DNA of 64,000 nt from Hordeum vulgare subsp. vulgare (lineage: Eukaryota > Streptophyta > Magnoliopsida > Poales > Poaceae): assembly GCF_904849725.1 (NCBI RefSeq), contig NC_058523.1, positions 205,247,689 through 205,311,688 of the forward strand, read 5' to 3'. The notes below the pieces were generated by a model. It was given only the letters and a program-made list of their open reading frames with translations. It searched no databases and had not been told where the DNA came from. Shown here piece by piece: positions 10,618-20,258 of this stretch (within the stretch, counting starts at the first letter, position 1; every line of letters begins with the position of its first letter). The position numbers were made by a program, and so were the translations under genes.

Positions 10618-11736
10618 GGAAAAATCCTACAGAAGTGTCACTCCGAGGCCTACGGAGGACACCATGCGGGAGATAGAACTGCACACAAGGTATTGCAATC
10701 AGGTTTCTACTGGACCACTCTCTTTAAGGATGCCCGTAAGTTTGTCTTGTCTTGTGACGAATGTCAAAGAATAGGTAATATTAGCAAACGTCGGGAAATG
10801 CCTATGAACTATTCACTTGTCATTGAACCATTTGATTTCTGGGGCTTTGATTATATGGGACCTTTTCCAAAATCCAACGGGTATACTCATATCCTAGTTT
10901 CTGTTGATTACTTCACTAAGTGGGTAGAAGCTATCCCCACTAGTAGTGCTGATCACAACACCACTATCAGGATGCTAAAAGAAGTTATCTTCCCTAGATT
11001 TGGAGTCCCTAGATATCTAATGACCGACGGTGGTTCACACTTCATTCATGGTGATTTCCGTAAAACGCTTGCTAAGTACGATGTCAACCATAGAATTGCG
11101 TCTCCCTACCACCCTCAGTCCAGTGGTCAAGTAGAGCTAAGAAACAGAGAGATTAAACTAATTCTGTAAAAGACTGTCAACAGGTCTAGAAAGAATTGGT
11201 CTAAGAAGCTCGATGATGCACTGTGGGCTTATAGAACTGCCTATAAGAATCCCATGGGCATGTCTCCGTACAAAATGGTGTACGGTAAAGCATGTCATTT
11301 ACCTCTTGAGCTAGAGCATAAAGCTTATTGGGCAATCAAAGAGCTCAACTTTGATTTCAAACTTGCCGGTGAGAAGAGGTTATTTGATATTAGCTTGCTT
11401 GATGAATGGAGAACTCAGGCATATGAGAATGCCAAGTTGTTCAAAGAAAAGGCTAAGAGGTGGCATGATAAGAGGATACAAAAGTGTGAGTTAAATGTAG
11501 GTGATTATGTCTTGCTATATAACTCTCGTTTAAGATTCTTTGCACGCAAGCTTCTCTCTAAATGGGAAGGTCCCTATGTTGTTGAGGAAGTATATCGTTC
11601 CGGTGCTATCAAGATCAACAACATGGAAGGTAATTGTCCGAGAGTGGTCAATGGGCAGAGAATCAAGCATTATATCTCAGGTACTCCCATAAATGTTGAA
11701 AGCAATATTATCAATACCATAACTCCGGAAGAATAG
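10618..11736 (+). pseudogene. Athila-type integrase
   Basis: Integrase joins the cDNA ends to host DNA. The HHCC zinc module reads CHSEAYGGHHAGDRTAHKVL with CDECQR. The catalytic core gives FDYMGPFPKSNGYTHI, then MTDGGSHF (relatives usually SDGGTHF), then HPQSSGQVELRNREIK holding the catalytic Glu. A TAA at 11167-11169 breaks the frame after LIL; an ancestral CAA is likely. The C-terminal part continues from 11170 with DALWAYRTAYKNPMGMSPY, GDYVLLYNSRLRFF and KWEGPYVVEEVYRSG, and ends at 11734-11736. It is the same frame as RNase H, so this is one pol polyprotein. Confidence 0.88.
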
Positions 11737-11899
11737 CTAAGGGACATTTATCAGCCTGTTTCAGACTCCGAAAATGAAGAGGCATGTGATTTGGTAAGAA
11801 AACAGAGTCCAAAACTTTTCCAATAGGAAATTTTCTCCGTTTTGGAATATTTGAAAAAATACAATAATTGGAAGTAGTTCGGAAGTGGGCGAGGAGGCG

Positions 11900-12028
11900 A
11901 CAAGCCTGCACGGCACGGGCCCACCCCCTGGCCGCGCCGTGAGGGCTTGTGGCCACATCGTGCGCCTCCTGGACTCCGTTTTCATGCATGGTACTCCTTC
12001 TGGCCTAGAAAAAATCATTATATATACT
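11900..12028 (+). promoter_or_regulatory. Internal copy of the LTR hairpin/TATA module
   Basis: The arms ACAAGCC (11900-11906) and GGCTTGT (11944-11950) enclose CACCCCCTGGCCGCGCC, nearly the same sequence as the hairpin inside both LTRs. An AT-rich TATA-like ATTATATATACT follows at 12017-12028, 67 bp after the arm. Upstream A/T-rich sequence also resembles the LTR. The similarity is read directly; an internal promoter after pol is an inference. Confidence 0.45.
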
Positions 12029-12216
12029 CCTGTTTGGTCTGACCCCTGCATCACGCAGATTTCTTTTGTTTTTCGTTTCAAGCCTGTTTTCTACCGCAGA
12101 TTTAGGGCAAGCGCAGAATTTTATGCTCAAGTGGAAATTAAACAAGCTCAAGACCACCATCACCACCAAAGGAAGACAACTGAACATGGGTATGGGCAAT
12201 CCCCTTGGCTTGTGCC

Positions 12217-12230
12217 AAGCTTGGGGGAGT
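12217..12230 (+). other. Second polypurine-tract-like motif
   Basis: AAGCTTGGGGGAGT, identical to the 14 bases just before the 3' LTR (13706-13719), occurs here 1.5 kb earlier. In retroelements a PPT primes plus-strand DNA synthesis, so this could be a second priming site or a remnant of an older LTR junction. Confidence 0.7.
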
Positions 12231-13705
12231 TGCCCCGGTATCGTATCACCATCACATCTTTTGCCTTTACATTTGTTTTAGTTTTCCTTTTTGGTTTTCT
12301 CTTTCTCTAGTAGATTTAAAAGTCTTAGTGTTTTAGTCTTGAGTTTTGCTTTGTGTCACCCCCGATGTATTCAAGCTCGTGAGCCATATAATAAAGAGTG
12401 TCTTAGTTGAAGGGCTTTGCCTCTTGCCATGATCAAAAGAGTGAGAATAGAACAAAAACATGAAAGATCATGTAATGATCTTATGGGAAGTGATGGCTTC
12501 ACATATAAAAAGAATGAGGATTGAAACTTGTTGAGGGTAGGAAAACGTAGACCTTGGTCATTGTTGCAATTAATAGGAAGTGATAAAGAAGGAGAGGTTC
12601 ACATATAAATATATCATCTGTGACACCATCTATGATTGTGAACACTCACTAAACTATTGCATGCCTAGAAGTAGATGTTGGACAAGGAAGACAACATAAC
12701 GCATTGTGTTTGCTTGGCTCCGAACAATGTTATATGATTAGAGATCCCTTAGCATGTGACAATTGCTTCCACCTCATATTAGCCAAACCTCCCACACTAA
12801 GTAGAGATACTACTTGTGCATCCATAAACCTTCAACCCAGTTTTGCCATGAGAGTCCACCATACCTACCTATGGATTGAATAAGACCCCTCAAGTAAGTT
12901 GTCATCGGTGCAAGCAATAAAAATTGCTCTCTAATATGTATGATCTATTAGTGTGTGGAAAATAAGTTTTGTACGAACATGTGATGAGGAAGACATAAAA
13001 GCGACAGACTGCATAATAAAGTTCTTTATCACAGGAGGTAATATAAAGTGACGTTCCTCCGCACTAAGAGGACACGCATCCAAACCTCAAAAGCGCATGA
13101 CAACCTCTGCTTCCCTCTGCGAAGGGCCTATCTTGTACCTTTACTTTTTGCCCTTGAAAGAGTCATGGTGATCTTCACCAATTCCTTATCTTGCCTTTAT
13201 CTTGGCTAACGTCATATGCTTGGGAAAGATCTATATTCATATGTCAACTTGGAGGTAAGTATTCATGAATTATTATTGTTGACATTACCCTTGAGGTAAG
13301 AAGTTGGGAGGCAAAACTATAAGCCCCTATCTATCTCTGTGTCCAGCTGAAACTTTGCTCTCATGAGTACCACGTGAGTTGTAGCAATTGTAGAGAATGA
13401 AAGAATGCTTGAGTATGTGGATTTGCTTTACAAGCTCTTATTTGACTCTTTCTGATGTTGTGATAAATTGCAATTGCTTCAATGACTAAAGGCTATCGGT
13501 TGTTACTTCTCGGTAAGGTTCTTGATCCATGCTTTACTTTGTGAAGGAATTATCACTTTAGCATGAGAGATTATATGTTGGTATTGCTGTTCTGATCTTG
13601 ATCATGATGGATGCATGTTCGTATCTTGTTTTGTCCACACCTCTCCCCCTAAACATTTGGACATATTTATTGAGCTAGGCTTTCGCTTGAGGACAAGCGA
13701 GGTCT

Positions 13706-13719
13706 AAGCTTGGGGGAGT
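13706..13719 (+). other. Polypurine tract, Sabrina-like element
   Basis: AAGCTTGGGGGAGT directly abuts the 3' LTR (TGATACG at 13720). Position and purine content match a plus-strand primer site. Confidence 0.85.
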
Positions 13720-15243
13720 TGATACGTCCATTTTGCATCATGTTTTCATGTTGATATTTATCGCTTCTTGGGCTGTTATTTCACTTCACCGTACTATTCT
13801 TATGCCTTTTATCTCTTATTTTGCAAGGTTTACATGAAGAGGGAGAATGCGGGCAGCTGGAATTCTAGCCTGAAAGTGGAGCAAGTTTGAGATACCTATT
13901 CCGCGCAACTCCAAACGCTGTAAATTCAACGAGGATTTTTTTTCCAGATTTATCAAAAATACCAGGCCGAAGAAGTGCCAGAGGGGAGCCAGGGGTTCCC
14001 ACAAGCCTGCACGGCGCGGCCACCCCCCAGGCCGCGCCATGAGGGCTTGTGGGCAGCCTGCTGGCCCACTTGCCCCCCTCTTTTGCTATATGAAGGGTTT
14101 CGTCCAGGAAAAAAAATCAGGGAGGAGCTTTTTCGTGGATTCGTCGCCGCCACGAGGCGGAACTTGACCAGAACCAATCTGGAGCTCCGGCAGGACAATC
14201 CTGCCAGGGAAACTTCCCTCTCGGAGGGGGAAATCGTCGCCATCGTCATCACCAACACTCCTCTCATCGGAGGAGACTCGTCACCATCAACATCTTCATC
14301 AGCACCATCTCATCTCCAAACCCTAGTTCAACACTTGTAACCAATCTCCGTCTCGCGACTCCGATTGGTACTTGTAAGGTTGCTAGTAGTGTTGATTACT
14401 CTTTGTAGTTGATGCTAGTTGGATTACTTGGTGGAAGAGTTTATGTTCAGATCCTTGATGCTACTCATTACCTCTCTGGTCATGATTATGATTATGCTTT
14501 GTGAGTAGTTACTTTTGTTCCTCAGGACATGGGATAAGTCATGCTAATAATAGTCATGTGAATTTGGTATTCGTTCGGTAATTTGATTTGTTGTATGTTG
14601 TTTTTCCTCTAGTGGTGTTATGTGAACGTCGACTACATAACACTTCACCATTATTTGGGACTAGAGGAAGGCATTGGGAAGTAGTAAGTAGATGATGGGT
14701 TGCTAGAGTGACAGAAGCTTAAACCCTAGTTTATGCGTTGCTTCGTAAGGGGCTGATTTGGATCCACTAGTTTAATGCTGTGGTTAGACTTTGCCTTAAT
14801 TCTTCTTTCGTACTTGTGGATGCTTGCGAGAGGGGTTAATCATAAGTGGGATGCTTGTCCAAGTAAGGGCAGTACCCAAGCGCCGGTCCACCCACATATC
14901 AAACTATCAAAGTAACGAACGCGAATTATATGAACATGATGAAAACTAGCATGACACAAATTCCCGTGTGTCCTCGGGAGCGTTTTTCCTCCATAAGACT
15001 TTTTCCAGGCTTGTCCCTTGCTACAAAAGGGATTGGGCCACTTTGCTGCACCGTTGCTACTTTTGTTACTTGTTGCTTGCTACGAATCATATCACCACAC
15101 AATCACCTGTTATCGACAATTTTAGTGCCTGCAGGTTTTACCTTGCTGAAAACCACTTGTCAGATCCTTCTGCTCCTCGTTGGGTTCGACACTCTTACTT
15201 ATCGAAAGGACTACGATTGATCCCCTATAGTTGTGGGTTATCA
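13720..15243 (+). repeat. 3' LTR, Sabrina-like element
   Basis: 1524 bp, from TGATACGTCC to TGTGGGTTATCA, followed by the TSD TACAA. It is colinear with the 5' LTR. It keeps a perfect inner hairpin stem (GGCGCGGCC at 14013-14021 with GGCCGCGCC at 14030-14038), the outer arms at 13998-14007 and 14044-14053, and the TATA-like CTATATGAAG from 14086. Confidence 0.93.
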
Positions 15244-15248
15244 TACAA

Positions 15249-16242
15249 CCAGAAGGTTTTGTAGATCCTAAGGATGCTAACAAGTATGCAAGCTCCAACG
15301 ATTCTTCTAGGGACTAGAGCAAGCATCTCAGAGTTGGAATATACTCTTTGATGAGATGATCTAAGATTTTGGGTTTATAGAAGGTTTATGAGAAACTTGT
15401 ATTTCCAACAAAGTGAGTGGGAGCACTGTAGAATTTTTGATGAGTATATGTGGTTGATATATTGTTGATCGGAAATGATGTAGAATTTCTGGCAAGTATA
15501 TAGGGTTGTTTGGAAAGTGTCTTTCGAAGGAGAACCTGGATTGAGCTACTTGAACTTTGAGCATCAAGATCTTTGGAGATAGATCAAGACGCTTGATAAA
15601 ACTTTCAATGAACACATACCTTGACAAGATTTTGAAGGAGTTCAAAATGGATCAATCAAAGAAGGAGTTCTTGACTGTATTGTAAGGTGTGATTTTGAGT
15701 AAGACTCAAAGCTCAACCACGGCAGAATAAAGAGAAAGGACGAAGGTCGTTTCCTATACCTTAGCCATAGGCTCTATACTATGCCATGCTATGTACCGCA
15801 CCTGATGTGTGCTTTGCCATGAGTCAGTCAAGGGGTACAAGAGTGATCCAGGAATGAATCACCGGACAACGGTCAAAAGTTATCCTTAGTAAGTGGTGGA
15901 CTAAGGAATTTTTCTCGATTATGGAGGTGATAAAAGAGTTTGTCGTAAAGGGTTACGTCGATGCAAGCTTTGATAGTAATCCGGATAACTCTGAGTAGTA
16001 AACCAGATTTGTATAGTGGAGCAGTCATTTGGAATTGTTCCAAATGGCGCGTGGTAGCAGCGTCTGCATGGTGACATAGATATTTTTGATGCACACATGG
16101 ATCTGAAAGGTTCAGACTCATTGAATAAAATCCTCTCTCACAAGCAAGACATGATCAAACCCCATAACTGTATGGGTGCTAGATTCATTACAATCGCATA
16201 GTGATGTGAACTAGAATACTGACTCTAGTGCAAGTGGGAGAC
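15249..16242 (+). pseudogene. Copia RT C-terminus and RNase H, heavily decayed
   Basis: Continuation of the Copia polyprotein after the Sabrina-like insertion: PEGFVDPKDANKYASS at the start, then nucleotide-level similarity to the other copy's YVDD region and RNase H. Short recognisable pieces are TYLDKILKEFKMDQSKKEF and the matched stretch near 15940-16000. No frame longer than about 90 codons survives. It ends at the PPT (CAAGTGGGAGAC, about 16231-16242) just before the 3' LTR. Confidence 0.75.
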
Positions 16243-17708
16243 TATTGGAAATATGACCTAGAAGCAATACTAAATTAGTTATTACTATATTTTCTTGTTC
16301 ATCATAATCATTTATTATCCATGCTAGAATTGTATCGATTGGAAACTCAAAGACATGTGTGGATACATAGGCAACACACTGTCCCTAGTGAGCCTCTAGT
16401 TGACTAGAGGATTGATCAAAGATGGTCAAGGTTTCCTGGCCATAGACATGAGATGTCGTTTGATAACGGGATCACATCATTAGGAGAATGATGTGATGGA
16501 CAAGACCCAAACTATGAACATAGCATATGATCGTGTCAGTTTATTGCTACTATTTTCTGCATGTCAATGTATGTGTTCCTATGACCATGAGAACATGCAA
16601 CTCGCGGACACCGGAGGAATACCTTGTGTGTATCAAATGTCACAATGTAACTGGGTGACTATAAAGGTGCTCTAAAGGTATCTCCGTAGGTGTCTGTTGG
16701 GTTGGGGTTAATCGAGACTGGGATTTGTCACTCCGTATGACGGAGCGGTATCTCGGGACCCACTCGGTAATACAAAATCACAATAAGCCTTGCAAGCAAT
16801 GTGACTAAGGAGTTAGTCACGGGATCTTGTATTACGGAACGAGTAAAGGGACTTGCCGGTAACGAGATTGAACTATGTATGGAGATACCAACGATCGAAT
16901 CTCAGTCAAGTAACATACCGATGGACAAAGGGAATAGCATACGGGATTAATTGAATCCTTGACATAGAGGTTCAACCGATGAAGATCTTCATAGAATATG
17001 TAGGAGCCAATATGAGCATCCATGTCCCGCTATTGGTTACTGACCGGAGAGTGTCTCTGGTCATATCTGCATAGTTCTCGAACCCGTAGGGTCTGCACAC
17101 TTAAGGTTCTATGACGTTTAATAGTTGAATTATTGATGTTGGTAACCGAAGGTTGTTTAGAGTCCCGGATGAGACCAGGGTTTCTGGAATGGTCCGGAGA
17201 CAAAGATTGATATATAGGAAGTATCCATTCGGCTTCTGGAAGGTTTTAGGGCATTACTAGTAAAGTACCGGGAGTGACCAATGGGTTCCCGAGTTCCACC
17301 GGGAGGGGCCACCCACCCGGGAGAGAACCAAAGAGGCCCAAGGGTGGTGCACCAGCTCCTAGTGGGCTGGTGGCCAGGCCAAAGGAGGCCTATTTCGGCT
17401 AAGGGAGAAAAGGAAAGGAGCGTGGGCCAAAACCGAATTGGGGAAGGAGGACTCCTCCTTCAGAATTGGGGAAGGAGGACTCCTCCATCTAAGTGGACTC
17501 CTCCTCTTTGTTCGGCCGAACCCTAGGGACTCTCCCTAGGGTGTCACCCCTTCCCTCCCTCCTATATATGGTGGAGGTGAGAGATGCTTTTGGCACCTCA
17601 AGCCAAGGCGTAGCCCTCTCTCCACCACCACTTCGTGACACGCCGTAGCTAGTTCGGTACGGTACGAAGAAGCTCTGCCGGAGTAGCTCCACCACCATCG
17701 CTGCCACG
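16243..17708 (+). repeat. Copia 3' LTR, first part
   Basis: Starts TATTGGAAATATGACC; the other copy has TGTTGGA, so the terminal TG has mutated to TA. The body follows the BARE1/WIS/Angela LTR, including AGACCCAAACTATGAACATAG and a TATA box (CCTATATATG at 17561-17570). It is cut at 17708 by the non-autonomous Gypsy, whose TSD is CCACG. The rest is at 24499-24706. Confidence 0.85.
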
Positions 17709-19255
17709 TGATACGTCTCCAACGTATCTATAATTTTTGATGGTTTCATGCTATTATCTTGTCAAACTTTGGATGCTTGGTATGCCTTTTATATATTTTT
17801 TGGGACTAACTTATTAACTCAGTGCCAAGTGCCAGTTCCTGTTTTTTTCCATGTTTTTGACCCCATTCAAAGGAGATTTTGAAACGAAGGCCAAACGGAA
17901 GAAAATCCCCGAAAAGGTTTTTTTTGGAACAGAAGAAGATCAGGGAGCTTGGGAGCCAAGGCAAGGGAGCCCCAGGGGCCCCACGATCCCCCACCCCGCG
18001 GCCAGGGGGGCGCGCCATCCAGGCTTGTGGGCCTCCTGGATGCCCTATGCCCTAGGTCTTTCGCCAATATATTCCCATAAATTCCAGAAAAAATCAGGAG
18101 ATCATCGCAATCAATTTTCTGCCGCTGCAAGCTTGTGTCTCCGCAAGATCCCATCTGCGGCACATTCTGGTGCCCTCCAGAGGGGGCATTCGGACATGGA
18201 GGGCTTATTCATCAACACCATGACCTCTCCGATGATGCGTGAGTAGTTCACCATAGACCTACGAGTCCATAGCTAGTAACTAGATGGCTTCTTTTCTCTC
18301 TTGGATCTTCAATACAAAGTTCTCCATGATCTTCATGGAGATCTATCCGATGTAATCTTCTTTTGCGGTGTGTTTGTCGAGATCCGATGAATTGTGGATT
18401 TATGATCAGATTATCTATGAATCTTATTTGAGTTTCTTATGATCTCTCTTATGCATGATTTCATATCCTTGTAATTCTCTTCGAGTTGTGGGTTTTGTCT
18501 GGCCAACTAGATCTATGATTCTTGAAATGGGAGAAGTGCTTGGTTTTGGGTTCATACCGTGCGGTGACCTCACCCAGTTACAGAAGGGGTAGCGAGGCAC
18601 ACATCGTGTTGTTGCCATCATGGGTAAAAAGATGGGGTTTTCATCATTTGTTTGAGATTATCCCTCTACATCATGTCATCTTGCTTAAAGCGTTACTCTG
18701 TTTGTCATGAACTCAATACACTAGATGCATGCTGGATAGCGGTCGATGTGTGGAGTAATAGTAGTAGATGCAGAAAGTATCGGTCTACTTGTCTCGAACG
18801 TGATGCCTATATGTGTGATCATTGCCTTAGATATCGTCATGACTTTGCGTGGTTCTATCAATTGCTCGACAGTAATTTTTTCACCCACCGTGATACTTGC
18901 TATTTTGAGAGAAGCCTCTAGTGAACACTATGGCCCCCAGGGTCTACTCCACACCATATTTTTAGCCTTACACTTTTTACTTCGTTGCACTTTCTGCCTT
19001 CATATCTCACTTTGCAAACAATCTTGAAGGGATTGACAACCCCTTTGAAGCGTTGGGTGCAAGCTTGTTTGTGTTTGCGCAGGTACTCTGGACTTGACGA
19101 GACCCTCCTTCTCGATCGATACCTTGGTTCTCAAACTGAGGGAAATACGTACTGTTCCTGTGCTGCATCACCCTTTCCTCTTCAAGGGAAAAACCAACGC
19201 AAGCCCAGCCTCTGTCAACGTGTCAATTTCTGGCGCTGTTGTCCGTGGGATAGCA
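17709..19255 (+). repeat. 5' LTR, non-autonomous Gypsy
   Basis: 1547 bp, from TGATACGTCTCC to GTGGGATAGCA. The right arm GGCTTGTGGG (18022-18031) lies 34 bp before a TATA-like AATATATT (about 18066); the left arm (17980-17989) carries two mismatches. The frames near 18500-19000 are LTR sequence repeated in all copies of the family, not genes. Confidence 0.92.
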
Positions 19256-19265
19256 GAAGAATTTA

Positions 19266-19283
19266 TGGCGCCGTTGCCGGGGA
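19266..19283 (+). other. Primer-binding site, non-autonomous Gypsy
   Basis: TGGCGCCGTTGCCGGGGA, 10 bp after the LTR and identical to the PBS of the Sabrina-like element. The LTR itself contains a similar TGGCGCTGTTG sequence 25 bp before its end. Confidence 0.85.
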
Positions 19284-19499
19284 GGATCAAGTCAAGAACT
19301 CATCCAAGTAAGTGTCGCAAACTCATCTCTTGCATTTACTTTGTTTGCCAGTTGCCTCTCGTTTTCCTCTCCCCCACTTCACCAATTTGCCTTTTTCGTT
19401 CGCCTTTTTTTTCGCCCTTTTTCTCGCTTGCTCTTTGTTCTCTTGTGTGCCATGTGCCTTCAATATGCTTGCATCTTTGCTTGCTGAAAATCTAGTGAT

Positions 19500-20258
19500 A
19501 TGGATCCTCATACACTTGCTAATCTCTTTAAGAGATCCAATTATGTTGATCCAATTGCTAGTGAGTTGAGTCCACCTGACTATCTTTAGGGAGTTTTGCT
19601 TGAGATGCGTGAATCTGAAAATTGTGAGGAAGAAATTTATGAAGTGATTCACGAGGGATCCTTGGATGAAAAGCATGATTGCAATGGTTTCACTATAAAT
19701 TCTATTAGTGACAATCATGCTAAGAATATGCAAAACCCTAAGCTTGGGGATGCTAGTTTTGCTATGTCCACTACGTGTTGCAATGATCTTGAGTGGGGCG
19801 ATGATTTTTCTTATGATGTTGAAAATTTGTTTAAGACTCATGATGAATATGATATTTGCAATATTATTGAAAGTGGGTTTGGAGAAGTCATGACTTTAGT
19901 TGACGATAATCCCACTATTTTTGAAGACCGTCAACTTTGCATGCATGTGGATCATGAAAAGAACATCCTTTGTGATAGCTATATTGTTGAATTTGATTAT
20001 GATCCCACATGTAATTGCTATGAGAGAGGAAAATATTGTGGTAGAAACTTTCATATCACCAAGTCACCTCTCATTATGTTGAGATTGCTCTTGTCTCTTT
20101 CTTCTTCCTTGCATTTGGCAGTTATTGCTTGTCTTGATAATTTGTTTTCCTATAAAATGCCTATGCATAGGAAGTATGTTAGACTTAGATGTGATTTTCA
20201 CATGCTTCATGATGCTCTCTTCGTGTCTGATTGCTATCTTTTATGTGAACATCGTTGA
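19500..20258 (+). pseudogene. Orphan 252-codon frame of the non-autonomous Gypsy
   Basis: Starts MDPHTLANLFKRSNYVDP at 19500 and runs to a TGA at 20256-20258. One in-frame TAG (19587-19589) follows SPPDYL; CAG would restore Gln. The protein is acidic in its first two thirds (for example ESENCEEEIYEVIHEGSLDE and DDFSYDVENLFKTHDEYD), has several Cys residues and a hydrophobic stretch (LIMLRLLLSLSSSLHLAVIA) that could be a membrane segment. I recognise no gag, protease or envelope domain. From memory, related Triticeae elements carry a similar frame, which suggests it has a function; none can be stated. Confidence 0.7.

Larger units (their letters stand above)
11737..13705 (+). other. Non-coding 3' internal region of the Sabrina-like element
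   Basis: About 2 kb between the pol stop and the terminal PPT. I see no envelope-like frame, transmembrane protein or other coding pattern; the largest frames are short and low in complexity. It contains a hairpin-plus-TATA module resembling that of the LTR (11900-12028) and an extra PPT-like motif (12217-12230). The older copy at 52860-54089 is homologous to the part from about 12480 onward. Confidence 0.75.
5431..15243 (+). mobile_element. Complete Sabrina-like (Athila lineage) Gypsy element
   Basis: A structurally complete 9.8 kb LTR retrotransposon with a perfect 5 bp TSD TACAA (5426-5430 and 15244-15248). The order is LTR, tRNA-Asp-type PBS, gag, protease, RT, RNase H, integrase, a 2 kb non-coding 3' region, PPT and LTR. 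The LTR start TGATACGTCCATTTTGCATC and the internal proteins match my recollection of Triticeae Sabrina, of the Athila clade. Both reading frames carry several stops and frameshifts, so it cannot be autonomous now. By eye the two LTRs differ at about 14 of the first 235 positions, meaning the insertion is not recent. No envelope-like frame was found. Confidence 0.92.

Noticed and set aside
11885..12310. Possible envelope-like gene after Athila pol
   Set aside because: The 141-codon frame overlaps the hairpin/TATA module and contains no signal peptide followed by a coherent ectodomain.
18424..19027. Repeated Met-initiated frames (also at 23760-24265 and 34438-34837)
   Set aside because: They recur in every LTR of the TGATACGTCTCC family and carry frame breaks; they are LTR sequence.
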